DNA from: Bacteroidota bacterium
Lineage (GTDB): Bacteria > Bacteroidota > Bacteroidia > Bacteroidales > Dysgonomonadaceae
NCBI GenBank assembly: GCA_023388315.1
Contig: JAEWGM010000033.1
Location: forward strand, 1-64,000
Length of the DNA stretch: 64,000 nt
Direction of reading: 5' to 3'
A program made the position numbers and the translations under genes. The notes under the pieces were generated by a model. That model did no database searches. It saw only the letters and a list, made by a program, of their open reading frames with translations, and was not told where the DNA came from. Of the stretch, positions 51,416-59,630 are shown one piece after another (positions within the stretch are counted from its first letter, which is position 1; every line of letters begins with the position of its first letter).

Positions 51416-51933
51416 TGAAAACGTTACTGCTCATAAGTACTTTGCTTTTTTCCTTATCGGTGTCGGCTGATAACTTTGTCACCACCTTCATTGATAAGTA
51501 TGTGGAAGACAAACGCCCCGTAAACAACGTGAACATTGGCAAAACCATGCTCAACGAAATGGCGGAAAACGCCACCGATGAAGAGCTAAAGAATATGTTT
51601 GAAGATTTAAACAGCATTCGCATCATAACCACGGAGAAAAAAAGAGATTCACGCTATTATTTTAAGAAAGCAAACCAACTGATTAAAGAAGCATATAGCG
51701 ATTACGAAGAAGTGGTTTCGGTAAATGAACGGAAATCGAAAACGCACGTAATTATGAAAAAATTAGATGACGAAACGGAAAACCTTATTCTGATTTCGTT
51801 GGACGATAAAGACAAGCTGACCATTCTTTCAGTATCGGGCAAAGTGGATTTCAAATCCTTGGCGAAGCTATCCAAATCATTGAAAGATGAAAAAGAGATG
51901 ACCGAAGATGAACAGCCCGAAGCAGGGGATTAA
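51412..51933 (+). CDS. DUF4252 domain protein
   Basis: 173 residues, signal peptide MMKTLLLISTLLFSLSVSA. The pattern of a short helical N-terminal part, then two-layer alpha/beta segments (EEVVSVNERKSKTHVIMKKL, LTILSVSGKVDFKSLAKLSK) fits DUF4252, found beside ECF sigma and anti-sigma genes in Bacteroidetes. Probably the periplasmic output or sensor of the trio; unproven. The C-terminal tail is acidic. Confidence 0.85.
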   Translation: MMKTLLLISTLLFSLSVSADNFVTTFIDKYVEDKRPVNNVNIGKTMLNEMAENATDEELKNMFEDLNSIRIITTEKKRDSRYYFKKANQLIKEAYSDYEEVVSVNERKSKTHVIMKKLDDETENLILISLDDKDKLTILSVSGKVDFKSLAKLSKSLKDEKEMTEDEQPEAGD

Positions 51934-52262
51934 ACATACATTATAGTCGAAGATAAATAACTTTTTTCTTTTTTATATTTAAACGATGAATAGGCGACCG
52001 AACGTGAGTTTAGTCGTCTATTGCTTTTATATATGGGTGAAGTGAATTCCGATTCGCCGTGTTTACGTTCATATGCACAAACCCATCCTCCCCAAACAAA
52101 AAAAACTCCGCCGAGGGCGGAGTCAGTTCTATTTTCTTTTTAAACGATGAATAGGCGACAAACGTGCCTTTTCAAAAACACCACAAAGATACTTCTTAAA
52201 ATAAAATGAAAGAATATTTTTTGTTAATTTTTTAAGGTTGTGTTCTCATAGGCGGCCGTGAA
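51934..52262. repeat. Spacer with a 28-bp direct repeat and two hairpins
   Basis: 329 bp without a gene. TTTAAACGATGAATAGGCGAC occurs at 51978-51998 and 52139-52159, followed in both by sequence close to AACGTG. The first copy forms a stem AATAGGCGAC / GTCGTCTATT (51989-52022) with T-rich sequence after it, a possible terminator for the DUF4252 unit. A second, perfect hairpin lies at 52105-52123. Confidence 0.6.
52097..52125 (-). terminator. Rho-independent terminator of the membrane-Nudix gene
   Basis: Perfect 8-bp stem ACTCCGCC-GAG-GGCGGAGT. On the minus strand it is followed by TTTTTTTTG, and the gene ending at 52263 lies upstream, about 140 bp away. Confidence 0.8.
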
Positions 52263-53360
52263 TTAACAGGGTTTTGCAAAGTGTTGATGCGCCAACAAAA
52301 CCGTATTTTTTAAATATTCATATTCCAGTTCAAGGCATTCGCTAAAAATTCCCGTTCCCATGTTGTCGTCGATCTGCGCTTCGGTCCACAATTTGCCGTT
52401 TTTCAGGTGCAGCGCGTTAAATGCTTCATCATCATTAATATCTGAAACGTAGAGAAAAATCAATCGTTTTGTGTAAGCGTTTTCAAAAATATACTTCAAC
52501 AAAAACCGCAAAGGAATATCATCAACACCCGTCTCTTTTCTAATGGCATTATGCACCGCCTCATCCAATTCGTGCTTAAATTTCATATACTTCTCAAAAG
52601 GATAATCCAACTTTCCCGGATCCAATATGCGCGATGGGTCTCTTTTTTTCAGATAAATTTTCCCTTTGTGAATAAGGGCCACCCGAACCACGGGATGCAT
52701 GAACTTGTTTTTTAAATCCCGAGTTACCGATTTAGCTACTTTTCCGGTAACGGCACCTTTTTCGTTTACCACGGGAAGCCATTCTTCGTCATACAACTTC
52801 TTATCGAGAATATTTAACCGAATGACTTCCATTATCATAATAACAACGATGAGTATCTGCGCTACGCCCAACGCGATGATGCGGTTTGCGGCAGCAACGT
52901 ACTCATATCCGAAAACGAAAAACAACAAAATAAGCAGCAAATGAATGGATAAGCCATATTGCGATTGAAACGCCACCCTGAACGACTCGCTGAGATAGTT
53001 TTTGAGAACCAGATTTTCGCTTTTCGCCAATCGATGCACAATCTTCGGCCTAGTAAGCCGCGTGAAAATAATGCTGAGCACAAAAATTATTTCCACGGCA
53101 ATGAATATCATAAAGTTACTCAACCGTTGAAAAATAAAAAAAGAGAGAATGAGCGAGATCGCAAAAGTGAAGATAGAAATATCGTATATGAGGCGGCTAT
53201 ACCTTTTCACCACAAAATAGCCCACCACCGATAACGCCAATCCAATCAACAGAGCTATGCGTGTGTCAATCAGCCCCAGAATAAGTGAAAAGACGAGCAG
53301 TGGTGTGAGCCCGAATGCAGGATTTCTTAATATTTTATGTATGCCGGATGAATCTCCCAT
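52263..53360 (-). CDS. Polytopic membrane protein with C-terminal Nudix-like domain
   Basis: 365 residues. Residues about 15-200 hold roughly six transmembrane helices. Residues about 200-350 have a Nudix-like fold: the strand VVRVALIHKGKIYLKKRDPS, then GKLDYPFEKYMKFKHELDEA and HNAIRKETGVDDIPLRF, a degenerate Nudix box where REUXEE is reduced to RKETG and the leading Gly is absent. Catalysis by the standard Nudix mechanism is therefore doubtful. The N-terminal domain is unrecognised. Own terminator downstream. Confidence 0.6.
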   Translation of the reverse strand: MGDSSGIHKILRNPAFGLTPLLVFSLILGLIDTRIALLIGLALSVVGYFVVKRYSRLIYDISIFTFAISLILSFFIFQRLSNFMIFIAVEIIFVLSIIFTRLTRPKIVHRLAKSENLVLKNYLSESFRVAFQSQYGLSIHLLLILLFFVFGYEYVAAANRIIALGVAQILIVVIMIMEVIRLNILDKKLYDEEWLPVVNEKGAVTGKVAKSVTRDLKNKFMHPVVRVALIHKGKIYLKKRDPSRILDPGKLDYPFEKYMKFKHELDEAVHNAIRKETGVDDIPLRFLLKYIFENAYTKRLIFLYVSDINDDEAFNALHLKNGKLWTEAQIDDNMGTGIFSECLELEYEYLKNTVLLAHQHFAKPC

Positions 53361-53563
53361 TTTATAAACACCTTCTTTGTAGTACTAAGCCGAAGCTCCT
53401 TAATTATATAACTTCGCCCTTTCCTATAACAATAAGAGGTAAGACATGGTTTATACGAATTTGTCATATTAACAACAAAAAGGTGATTTTGTTTGCACAA
53501 AAAAAGAACTATTGCAAAAATCCATTGCAATAGCTCCTTAATTATGAGGGAAAGACGAGTCCT
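53361..53563. repeat. Spacer with 14-bp direct repeat
   Basis: AGCTCCTTAATTAT occurs at 53394-53407 and 53532-53545. Apart from the DPP-IV terminator nothing else is recognisable. Confidence 0.4.
53499..53538 (-). terminator. Rho-independent terminator of the DPP-IV gene
   Basis: Stem GAACTATTGCAA (53506-53517) / TTGCAATAGCTC (53525-53536), 12 bp with one G-T pair; on the minus strand followed by TTTTTTTG. Confidence 0.85.
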
Positions 53564-55723
53564 TTAGAGATTGTCCTTATAAAATCGTATCACCTTTTCA
53601 TATAAATACTCGCGCGCGTTTCCTCCTGAAATAAAATGGTCTTTATCGGGGAAGTAAAACATATCGAAGTGTTTTCCGGCAGCAATAAGCGCACGAGAAT
53701 ACTCCACCGCGTTTTGGAAATGCACGTTATCGTCGGCCGTACCGTGAATAAGCAGCAGGTTTCCTTCCAAGTTTTCGGCAAGTTTCACTGCAGAACCGTT
53801 ATCGTAACCCGACGCGTTTTGTTGCGGCGTGCGCATAAACCGTTCGGTGTAAACCGTGTCGTAGAAACGCCAATCGGTAACAGGCGCAATGGCCACGCCG
53901 GCTTTAAAGGCTCCGTTTCCGCGGCTCATGCTCATGAGCACGTTGTAACCGCCGTAACTCCACCCCCAAATTCCGATGCGCCCGGCGTCCACATACGGTA
54001 AGGTGCCCAAATAACGGGCGGCGGCAACCTGATCGTCCGATTCCTGGATGCCCAAATTCATATAAGTGCTTTTGCGAAACTCCTCGCCTCGGGCGCCGGT
54101 TCCACGGCCGTCAACCGATGCCACAACGATATCTTCATTGAGCAACGCGTAATACCAATCCACGCCAAAGCGGTCGTACACTTGCTGCGAATTGGGGCCA
54201 CTATATTGAACCATTACCACCGGGTATTTTTTGGAAGGATTGAAGTTTTTCGGCTTCAATATCCAGCCGTTCAATTTGGTGATGCCATCGGCAGCGTTTA
54301 CACTAATCCACTCTTTTTGCGGCAATTGTGCAGATGACAGTAGGTTTCTCACCGCTTGATTTTCTTCTAACACCCTGATTTGTTTTCCGTTGGCATCGTG
54401 CAGCGAAATTACGGTGGGCGTTTGAGCGTCTGTCCATCGGTTCACGAAAAATTTTCCATTTTCGCTAAACGAAGCGGTGTTGAAACCCGATTGTTGCGAC
54501 AGTTTTTGCGGCTGCCCTTTATCGATATTTATTTTGTAGATGTTTCGTTTTAAAGGGCTTTCATCGGCAGCCGAATAAAAAACGTTTCCGCCTTGCGCAT
54601 CCACTGCCAATAACGCGGTAACGTCGTAATTGCCCGATGTGAGTTGTTTTTGTAACGCGCCCGACAATCCGTAGATATAGATGTGGCTAAAACCGTCTTT
54701 TTCCGATACATACGTGAACCTGTCGTTCAAGAAATGGATGGAGTTCAGCCAGTCTGAATCCACATAATATTTATTATCTTCTCGTAACACCAATTTTGCC
54801 ACCGTGGTGCGCGGGCTCACAAAGTACATATCGAAACGGTTTTGGTCGCGGTTCAGCGTCATCACAGCCAATTGGTCGGCATCGTTGGTGAACTTAATTC
54901 GTGGAATATAGCCATCGGTTTCCAACGGAACATCCATGGTGCGCGTGGTGCGTGCTTCAATATCGAATATGCGAAGTTCCACGGTTGAGTTTTTCTCTCC
55001 CGGTTTTGGGTATTTAAATTGATAGTAATCAGGATATAATTGTTGGTTGTATGTTTGGAAAGAAAACTGCTTTACATCCGACTCGTTGGTGCGCACGAAA
55101 GCCAACAACCGGTTATCGGGCGAAAACTCCATTAACCGTGTGGTGCCGAATTCTTCTTCGTAAACCCAATCGGTGGCACCGTTAATGATTTTGTTGTTTT
55201 CACCGTCTTTGGTTACTTGCGATTCGGTATCGAAATCGAATTTGGTGAGCCAAATATTGTTGTCAATCACGTAGGCCAGCATTCTGCCATCGGGTGAAAA
55301 AGTAGGAATCATTTGTTTTGACGCGTGTTGCGTAAGTTTTCTTACTAGGTTGCGGCGAACATCGTGATAGTAATAAGTGGCGCGAAATGAGTGGCGATAA
55401 ATTTGTTCTCGATCGCGATAAACCAAAACCCGGTGTTCATCGGGCCCAACCAAAAAACCTTGGAACGTATCAAAATTGCATTCGCGTGCCGTGCGCGTAT
55501 TGAAAAGCGTGTCAACGGCATTTCCGGTTGCGTAAGCAAATTTTATCACCGCCGTATTTTCGGGATTCATTTGGTAATAGTGCATCCCGTCGGCCGACGA
55601 CTCCATGTGTTTCACTCCCCGGGCAGAGAATTTCCCGCTTACAATATCGTTTAATGTGTAGTTTTGTGCCTGCAGTGTGAAAAAGCAAGCGCATAAGCAA
55701 AGAGATAGAAAAGTTTTCATCAT
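53564..55723 (-). CDS. Dipeptidyl peptidase IV (S9B family)
   Basis: 719 residues with signal peptide (MMKTFLSLCLCACFFTLQA). It removes X-Pro dipeptides from peptides; in Bacteroidales it works in the periplasm with other exopeptidases. The beta-propeller occupies residues about 30-480, with the Glu pair WVYEEEFG that binds the substrate amino terminus. The alpha/beta hydrolase holds the nucleophile Ser in GWSYGGYNVL, the Asp in HGTADDNVHFQNAVE and the His in DKDHFISGG. All three are intact. Monocistronic with its own terminator. Confidence 0.94.
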   Translation of the reverse strand: MMKTFLSLCLCACFFTLQAQNYTLNDIVSGKFSARGVKHMESSADGMHYYQMNPENTAVIKFAYATGNAVDTLFNTRTARECNFDTFQGFLVGPDEHRVLVYRDREQIYRHSFRATYYYHDVRRNLVRKLTQHASKQMIPTFSPDGRMLAYVIDNNIWLTKFDFDTESQVTKDGENNKIINGATDWVYEEEFGTTRLMEFSPDNRLLAFVRTNESDVKQFSFQTYNQQLYPDYYQFKYPKPGEKNSTVELRIFDIEARTTRTMDVPLETDGYIPRIKFTNDADQLAVMTLNRDQNRFDMYFVSPRTTVAKLVLREDNKYYVDSDWLNSIHFLNDRFTYVSEKDGFSHIYIYGLSGALQKQLTSGNYDVTALLAVDAQGGNVFYSAADESPLKRNIYKINIDKGQPQKLSQQSGFNTASFSENGKFFVNRWTDAQTPTVISLHDANGKQIRVLEENQAVRNLLSSAQLPQKEWISVNAADGITKLNGWILKPKNFNPSKKYPVVMVQYSGPNSQQVYDRFGVDWYYALLNEDIVVASVDGRGTGARGEEFRKSTYMNLGIQESDDQVAAARYLGTLPYVDAGRIGIWGWSYGGYNVLMSMSRGNGAFKAGVAIAPVTDWRFYDTVYTERFMRTPQQNASGYDNGSAVKLAENLEGNLLLIHGTADDNVHFQNAVEYSRALIAAGKHFDMFYFPDKDHFISGGNAREYLYEKVIRFYKDNL

Positions 55724-55852
55724 AAAAAGTTAGACTTTGTATAGTTCTTGTTTCCTTAAAAATATATTGCAAAGTAATAATAAAAAGTGTTATAACCGAT
55801 GCTTCAAAAATAAAAGGTAGCTATAAACTTCTTTTTTCACAAAAATTATGAT

Positions 55853-55860
55853 TACTTTTG
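55853..55860 (+). promoter_or_regulatory. Bacteroidetes -7 element of the rseC-rnf operon
   Basis: TACTTTTG matches TAnnTTTG, 39 bp before the ATG at 55899. An in-frame ATG at 55848 lies before it and is therefore excluded as a start. Confidence 0.55.
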
Positions 55861-55898
55861 CACCGTTATTCCGAAAACCATTACAAAGCATTGTTTTT

Positions 55899-56309
55899 AT
55901 GATTGAGCATCAAGGCGTCATATCAAACATTTCGGGTAATACAATATCCGTCAAAATCTTACAGCAATCGGCTTGCAGTACCTGCCACGCAAAGGGCGCG
56001 TGTATGGCAGCCGACTCCAAAGAAAAAGTGGTGGATGTGGTGGATGGCAGCGGACGCTACAAAATAAACGACTTGGTAACCATAGAAGGAAAAGAATCCA
56101 TGGGTTACAAAGCGGTTCTATGGGCATTCGTCATTCCCTTATTCATCATCATACTGATGCTTATTGTTACTACCTCCGTATGGAATTTCGCGGAAACACA
56201 AGCCGCTCTATCTTCCATCATCGCCTTGGCTCCCTATTACGCACTCTTGTATGTGTTGCGGAATAAAATGGCAAAAACTTTTAAATTCACTATCAAAACC
56301 AACCATTGA
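55899..56309 (+). CDS. rseC: RseC-family protein (SoxR-reducing system)
   Basis: 136 residues. The N-terminal part holds the RseC signature QSACSTCHAKGACMAADSKE with its Cys pair, and the C-terminal half has two transmembrane helices (GYKAVLWAFVIPLFIIILML and the helix near IIALAPYYALLYVL). In E. coli RseC belongs to the Rsx/Rnf complex. It precedes rnfB by 4 bp and opens the operon; this pairing is usual in Bacteroidetes. Confidence 0.92.
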   Translation: MIEHQGVISNISGNTISVKILQQSACSTCHAKGACMAADSKEKVVDVVDGSGRYKINDLVTIEGKESMGYKAVLWAFVIPLFIIILMLIVTTSVWNFAETQAALSSIIALAPYYALLYVLRNKMAKTFKFTIKTNH

Positions 56310-56313
56310 TATT

Positions 56314-57183
56314 ATGAGTATTTTACTTTCTGCCGTTGCTACTTTAAGCGCCATTGGCGCCGGAAGTGCAGCCATTCTATATTTTGTGGGCCGAAAATTC
56401 CACGTGGAAGAAGACCCGCGCATTGCCGAAGTAAACGAAGCCTTGCCTGCCGCCAACTGCGGTGGATGTGGATTCCCCGGCTGTGCGGCGTTTGCCGCCG
56501 CTACGGTTGCTGCCGAAAACCTCGATGACTTGTTTTGCCCCGTGGGCGGACAAGAAACGATGAACCGAGTAGCCGAAATTTTAGGTAAAACTGCCGCCAA
56601 CGCGGCAAAAAAAATAGCCGTGGTGCGCTGTAACGGCACGTGCGAGCACCGTCCCCGCCTGAACATTTACGATGGCGCCGGCAGTTGCGCCATAGCCGCC
56701 TCATTATATGGTGGTGACACGGGCTGCTCGTATGGTTGCTACGGATTGGGTGACTGCGTTGACTCCTGCACGTTCGACGCCATTCACATGAACCCCGAAA
56801 CCATGCTCCCGGAAGTAGTGGAAGACAAGTGCACGGCGTGTGGCGCCTGCGTAAAAGCGTGCCCTAAAGACCTTATCGAACTGCGCAAGCAAGGGCCAAA
56901 ATCGCGCCGCATTTTTGTGAGTTGCATGAACAAAGACAAAGGCGCCGTAGCCAGAAAAGCGTGCTCCGTGGCTTGCATCGGATGCTCCAAATGCGTGCAG
57001 GCCTGTCCGTTTGAAGCCATCACACTGGAAAACAACTTAGCTTATATCATAGACGACAAATGCAGGCTTTGCAGAAAATGCGTGCCTGTGTGCCCAACCA
57101 ATGCCATTTGGGAACTCAATTTCCCACCAAAAAAAGAAACACCTCCCGCCCCCAAAGGCGAAGAAGTGGTAACGAACGCATAA
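56314..57183 (+). CDS. rnfB: Rnf complex electron-transport subunit B
   Basis: 289 residues; membrane-anchored ferredoxin of the Rnf complex, which couples ferredoxin oxidation with NAD reduction and ion transport. An N-terminal helix precedes the Fe-S motif NCGGCGFPGC near residue 48, which binds the first cluster. Three further 4Fe-4S motifs follow: CTACGACVKACP, CIGCSKCVQACP and CRLCRKCVPVCP, plus a variant CSYGCYGLGDCVDSC. The frame is open upstream to 56164 but ATG at 56314 gives the hydrophobic start MSILLSAVATL. The next gene starts 57 bp on. Confidence 0.95.
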   Translation: MSILLSAVATLSAIGAGSAAILYFVGRKFHVEEDPRIAEVNEALPAANCGGCGFPGCAAFAAATVAAENLDDLFCPVGGQETMNRVAEILGKTAANAAKKIAVVRCNGTCEHRPRLNIYDGAGSCAIAASLYGGDTGCSYGCYGLGDCVDSCTFDAIHMNPETMLPEVVEDKCTACGACVKACPKDLIELRKQGPKSRRIFVSCMNKDKGAVARKACSVACIGCSKCVQACPFEAITLENNLAYIIDDKCRLCRKCVPVCPTNAIWELNFPPKKETPPAPKGEEVVTNA

Positions 57184-57240
57184 GGCATTGCTGTTCTAAA
57201 TCCAATACACATCCTTATTATTTAAGTAGGAAAACAATAT

Positions 57241-58575
57241 ATGATGTTAAAAACATTTCGAATTGGCGGAATCCATCCGAAAGAGCATAAACTCTCGGCG
57301 GGAAAAGCAATACAACCCATTGCCATTCCCGCGCAGGTGGTTATTCCGTTGGCTCAACACATTGGCGCTCCCTGCCAACCCGTGGTAAAAAAAGGCGATA
57401 CGGTAAAAGCGGGCACACTCATCGGTAAAACCGTGGGATATGTGTCGGCAAACATTCATTCATCCGTTTCGGGTACCGTGCTTAAAATTGATAAAACGAT
57501 GGATGCCAGTGGCTACCGTCGTGACGCTGTGTTCATTAAAGTAGAGGGCGATGAGTGGGAACCCACCATCGACCGCAGCGAAACGCTGGTAAAAGAATGC
57601 ACGCTCTCGCCGAAAGAGATTATCGATAAAATAGCGGCGGCAGGCATCGTGGGAATGGGTGGTGCCACCTTCCCATCGCACGTAAAACTCACGCCCCCTC
57701 CCGGCACAAAAGCCGAAATACTGATTATCAACGCAGTGGAATGCGAACCGTATCTCACATCGGACCACGCGCTGATGCTCGAAAAAACCGAAGAAATTCT
57801 TGTGGGTATTTCCATTTTAATGAAAGCCGTGAATGTAAACAAAGCGGTTATCGGCATAGAAAACAACAAGAAAGACGCTATTGATAAATTCTCGCAAGCG
57901 GCAAAAGCATACTCCGGCATTGAAGTGCAAGCGCTGAAAGTGCAGTATCCTCAAGGCGGTGAAAAACAACTCATCGATGCCGTTATCGGGCGTCAGGTGG
58001 CAAGCGGAGCGCTGCCCATCTCAGTGGGTGCCATCGTGCAAAATGTGGGTACAACTTTTGCCGTGTATGAAGCCATACAAAAAAACAAACCCTTGTTTGA
58101 ACGCGTAGTAACGGTTACCGGAAAAGACGTGAAAAATCCGTGCAACGTGCTTTCGCGCATCGGCATTCCCCTAAACGATCTTATTGAGTTTGCCGGCGGC
58201 GTGCCCGAAACCACAGGGAAAATTGTGAGCGGCGGTCCCATGATGGGAAAAGCCATTGCCAGCACCGACATACCGGTTACCAAAGGCACATCGGGCATAT
58301 TGCTTATCCCCACATTAGAGTCCAAGCGTAACAGGATGAAAGATTGCATCCGCTGCGGCAAGTGCGTAAATGTTTGTCCAATGGGCCTGAACCCCACATT
58401 TTTAATGAACCTTACCGAATACGAAGTCTGGGACAGGGCCGAAAAAGGACGCATAACAGATTGCATTGAATGTGGCTCTTGCTCTTACACGTGCCCGGCC
58501 GACCGCCCCCTACTCGATTATATTCGTTTGGGGAAAGGAAAAGTAATGGCCATTGTGAGGGCGAGGAAGGGATAA
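57241..58575 (+). CDS. rnfC: Rnf complex electron-transport subunit C
   Basis: 444 residues; carries FMN/NADH-binding and two 4Fe-4S clusters. Visible are the N-terminal GGIHPKEHKLSAGKAIQPI, the NADH/FMN-binding segment GMGGATFPSHVKL, and the two cluster motifs CIRCGKCVNVCP and CIECGSCSYTCP. Length is close to family size. The stop codon is followed directly by a heptamer array, the left edge of the insertion that separates it from rnfD. Confidence 0.95.
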   Translation: MMLKTFRIGGIHPKEHKLSAGKAIQPIAIPAQVVIPLAQHIGAPCQPVVKKGDTVKAGTLIGKTVGYVSANIHSSVSGTVLKIDKTMDASGYRRDAVFIKVEGDEWEPTIDRSETLVKECTLSPKEIIDKIAAAGIVGMGGATFPSHVKLTPPPGTKAEILIINAVECEPYLTSDHALMLEKTEEILVGISILMKAVNVNKAVIGIENNKKDAIDKFSQAAKAYSGIEVQALKVQYPQGGEKQLIDAVIGRQVASGALPISVGAIVQNVGTTFAVYEAIQKNKPLFERVVTVTGKDVKNPCNVLSRIGIPLNDLIEFAGGVPETTGKIVSGGPMMGKAIASTDIPVTKGTSGILLIPTLESKRNRMKDCIRCGKCVNVCPMGLNPTFLMNLTEYEVWDRAEKGRITDCIECGSCSYTCPADRPLLDYIRLGKGKVMAIVRARKG

Positions 58576-58631
58576 GGGCGTTGAGCATTGAGCGGTGGGC
58601 ACTGGGCGTTGAACATTGAGCGGTGGGCGCG
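58576..58631. repeat. Heptamer array GRGCRYT, left flank of insertion in the rnf operon
   Basis: GGGCGTT, GAGCATT, GAGCGGT, GGGCACT, GGGCGTT, GAACATT, GAGCGGT, GGGCGCG: eight units of 7 bp, starting right after the rnfC stop codon. The same family in reverse is at 58885-58919 and 30244-30299. Confidence 0.75.
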
Positions 58632-58658
58632 TTGAGATAACCCGTAATACTACAATTT

Positions 58659-58849
58659 ATGAGAGTAGATGTTTTTCGATTTGAAAATCTGGAGATTTGG
58701 AAAGATGCGATTGCCGTCTCAATAAAATTGTTGAATATTACATCTTGCACATTAAAGGACTTTTAAAAAACGAAGAAAAAGAAAAAATATATGAAGAGTT
58801 GATGGTTCTCAATAAAAGAATCGCAACATTTCGCAAAACACTATTGTAA
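58659..58849 (+). pseudogene. Remnant of an S23-type four-helix-bundle gene
   Basis: ATG at 58659 opens MRVDVFRFENLEIWKDAIAV, the typical start of this family. The frame stops after 35 codons. From about 58733 the +1 frame continues with HIKGLLKNEEKEKIYEELMV and ends with LNKRIATFRKTLL at a stop codon (58847-58849), the typical family C terminus. Helices two and three are missing, so an internal deletion of roughly 150-180 bp with a frameshift removed about half the gene. Directly between two heptamer arrays, as the intact homologue at 17435 lies between octamer arrays. Confidence 0.8.
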
Positions 58850-58884
58850 AATAAAAGAAAAGCAAAAGAAAATCGGCTAAGGCA

Positions 58885-58919
58885 CTGCCCTACGCCCTTT
58901 GCCCTTTGCTCTACGCATT
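58885..58919. repeat. Heptamer array with GCCCT core, right flank of the remnant
   Basis: CTGCCCT, ACGCCCT, TTGCCCT, TTGCTCT, ACGCATT: five units of 7 bp. Read on the other strand they give AGGGCNN, the reverse of the GRGC core at 58576-58631, so the remnant is enclosed by inverted arrays. Confidence 0.7.
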
Positions 58920-58941
58920 TTATGGAAAAAGCAAACAGAAA

Positions 58942-59241
58942 ATGTTAACAAAAGAAGATATCATATCCACCATCAAAATTCATAAGCCCGAATTTACAAA
59001 ACTTGGGGTGAAAGATATCGGATTATTCGGTTCTTTTGCTAGAACTCAACAATCTGGCCAAAGTGATATTGATATTTTGATTGATTTCATAGACCCTTCG
59101 AAAGAAAATTTCGACAACTTCATGGCTGTTTGCGATATGTTTGAGCATATTTTCAAAAACATAAAAATAGACATCGTCACCAAAAACGGATTAAGCCCGC
59201 ACATCGGGCCCCAAATATTAAAAGAAACCCTTTTTGTATGA
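58942..59241 (+). CDS. mntA: MntA-type nucleotidyltransferase antitoxin
   Basis: 99 residues from the ATG at 58942; upstream codons in the same frame reach into the heptamer array and are unlikely. The nucleotidyltransferase signature is GSFARTQQSGQSDIDILIDF, fitting GSx10DxD, the motif that AMPylates HepT toxins and silences them. The third acidic residue could be IDIVTK at about residue 80. The gene overlaps its HepT partner by 4 bp. The pair lies within the rnf operon, in the same orientation. Confidence 0.92.
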   Translation: MLTKEDIISTIKIHKPEFTKLGVKDIGLFGSFARTQQSGQSDIDILIDFIDPSKENFDNFMAVCDMFEHIFKNIKIDIVTKNGLSPHIGPQILKETLFV

Positions 59242-59588
59242 AAAATCCCATTGAATATTTAAAACATATAAACGATGAATGCAATTTCATTTTATCGGTT
59301 ATAACAGAGGATGTTTCGTGGGATGATTTCATTGAAGATGAAGTCTTGAAAAGAGCGGTGGTAAGAAGTTTAGAGATTATCGGCGAAGCATCCAAGAAAA
59401 TAACGGCTGACGTTAAAATTAAATGGAGCACCATCAAGTGGAAAAACATGGCCGGAATGCGCGACCGATTAATTCATGATTATATGGGAATAAATTACTT
59501 AATTGTTTGGGATGTAGTTAAAAATAAAATCCCGGAATTAAGTCAACAAATAAAAGAAGTTATTCAATTAGAACTAAAAACTAACTAA
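59238..59588 (+). CDS. hepT: HepT-like toxin (DUF86)
   Basis: 116 residues, all-helical HEPN protein. The RX4HXY active-site motif is RDRLIHDY at about residues 75-82, intact, with the Tyr that MntA-type antitoxins AMPylate. It would act as RNase on tRNA or mRNA when free. It overlaps mntA by 4 bp and ends 42 bp before rnfD, so rnfDGEA transcription from the operon promoter must cross the module, or start from a new promoter in it. Confidence 0.93.
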   Translation: MKNPIEYLKHINDECNFILSVITEDVSWDDFIEDEVLKRAVVRSLEIIGEASKKITADVKIKWSTIKWKNMAGMRDRLIHDYMGINYLIVWDVVKNKIPELSQQIKEVIQLELKTN

Positions 59589-59630
59589 TAATTTATAGGG
59601 TAAGTTCCCGGATGGGAATTCAATGGCAAT

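Noticed and set aside
55848..55898. Earlier ATG for rseC
   Set aside because: It precedes the -7 box at 55853-55860, so it would be upstream of the transcript start.
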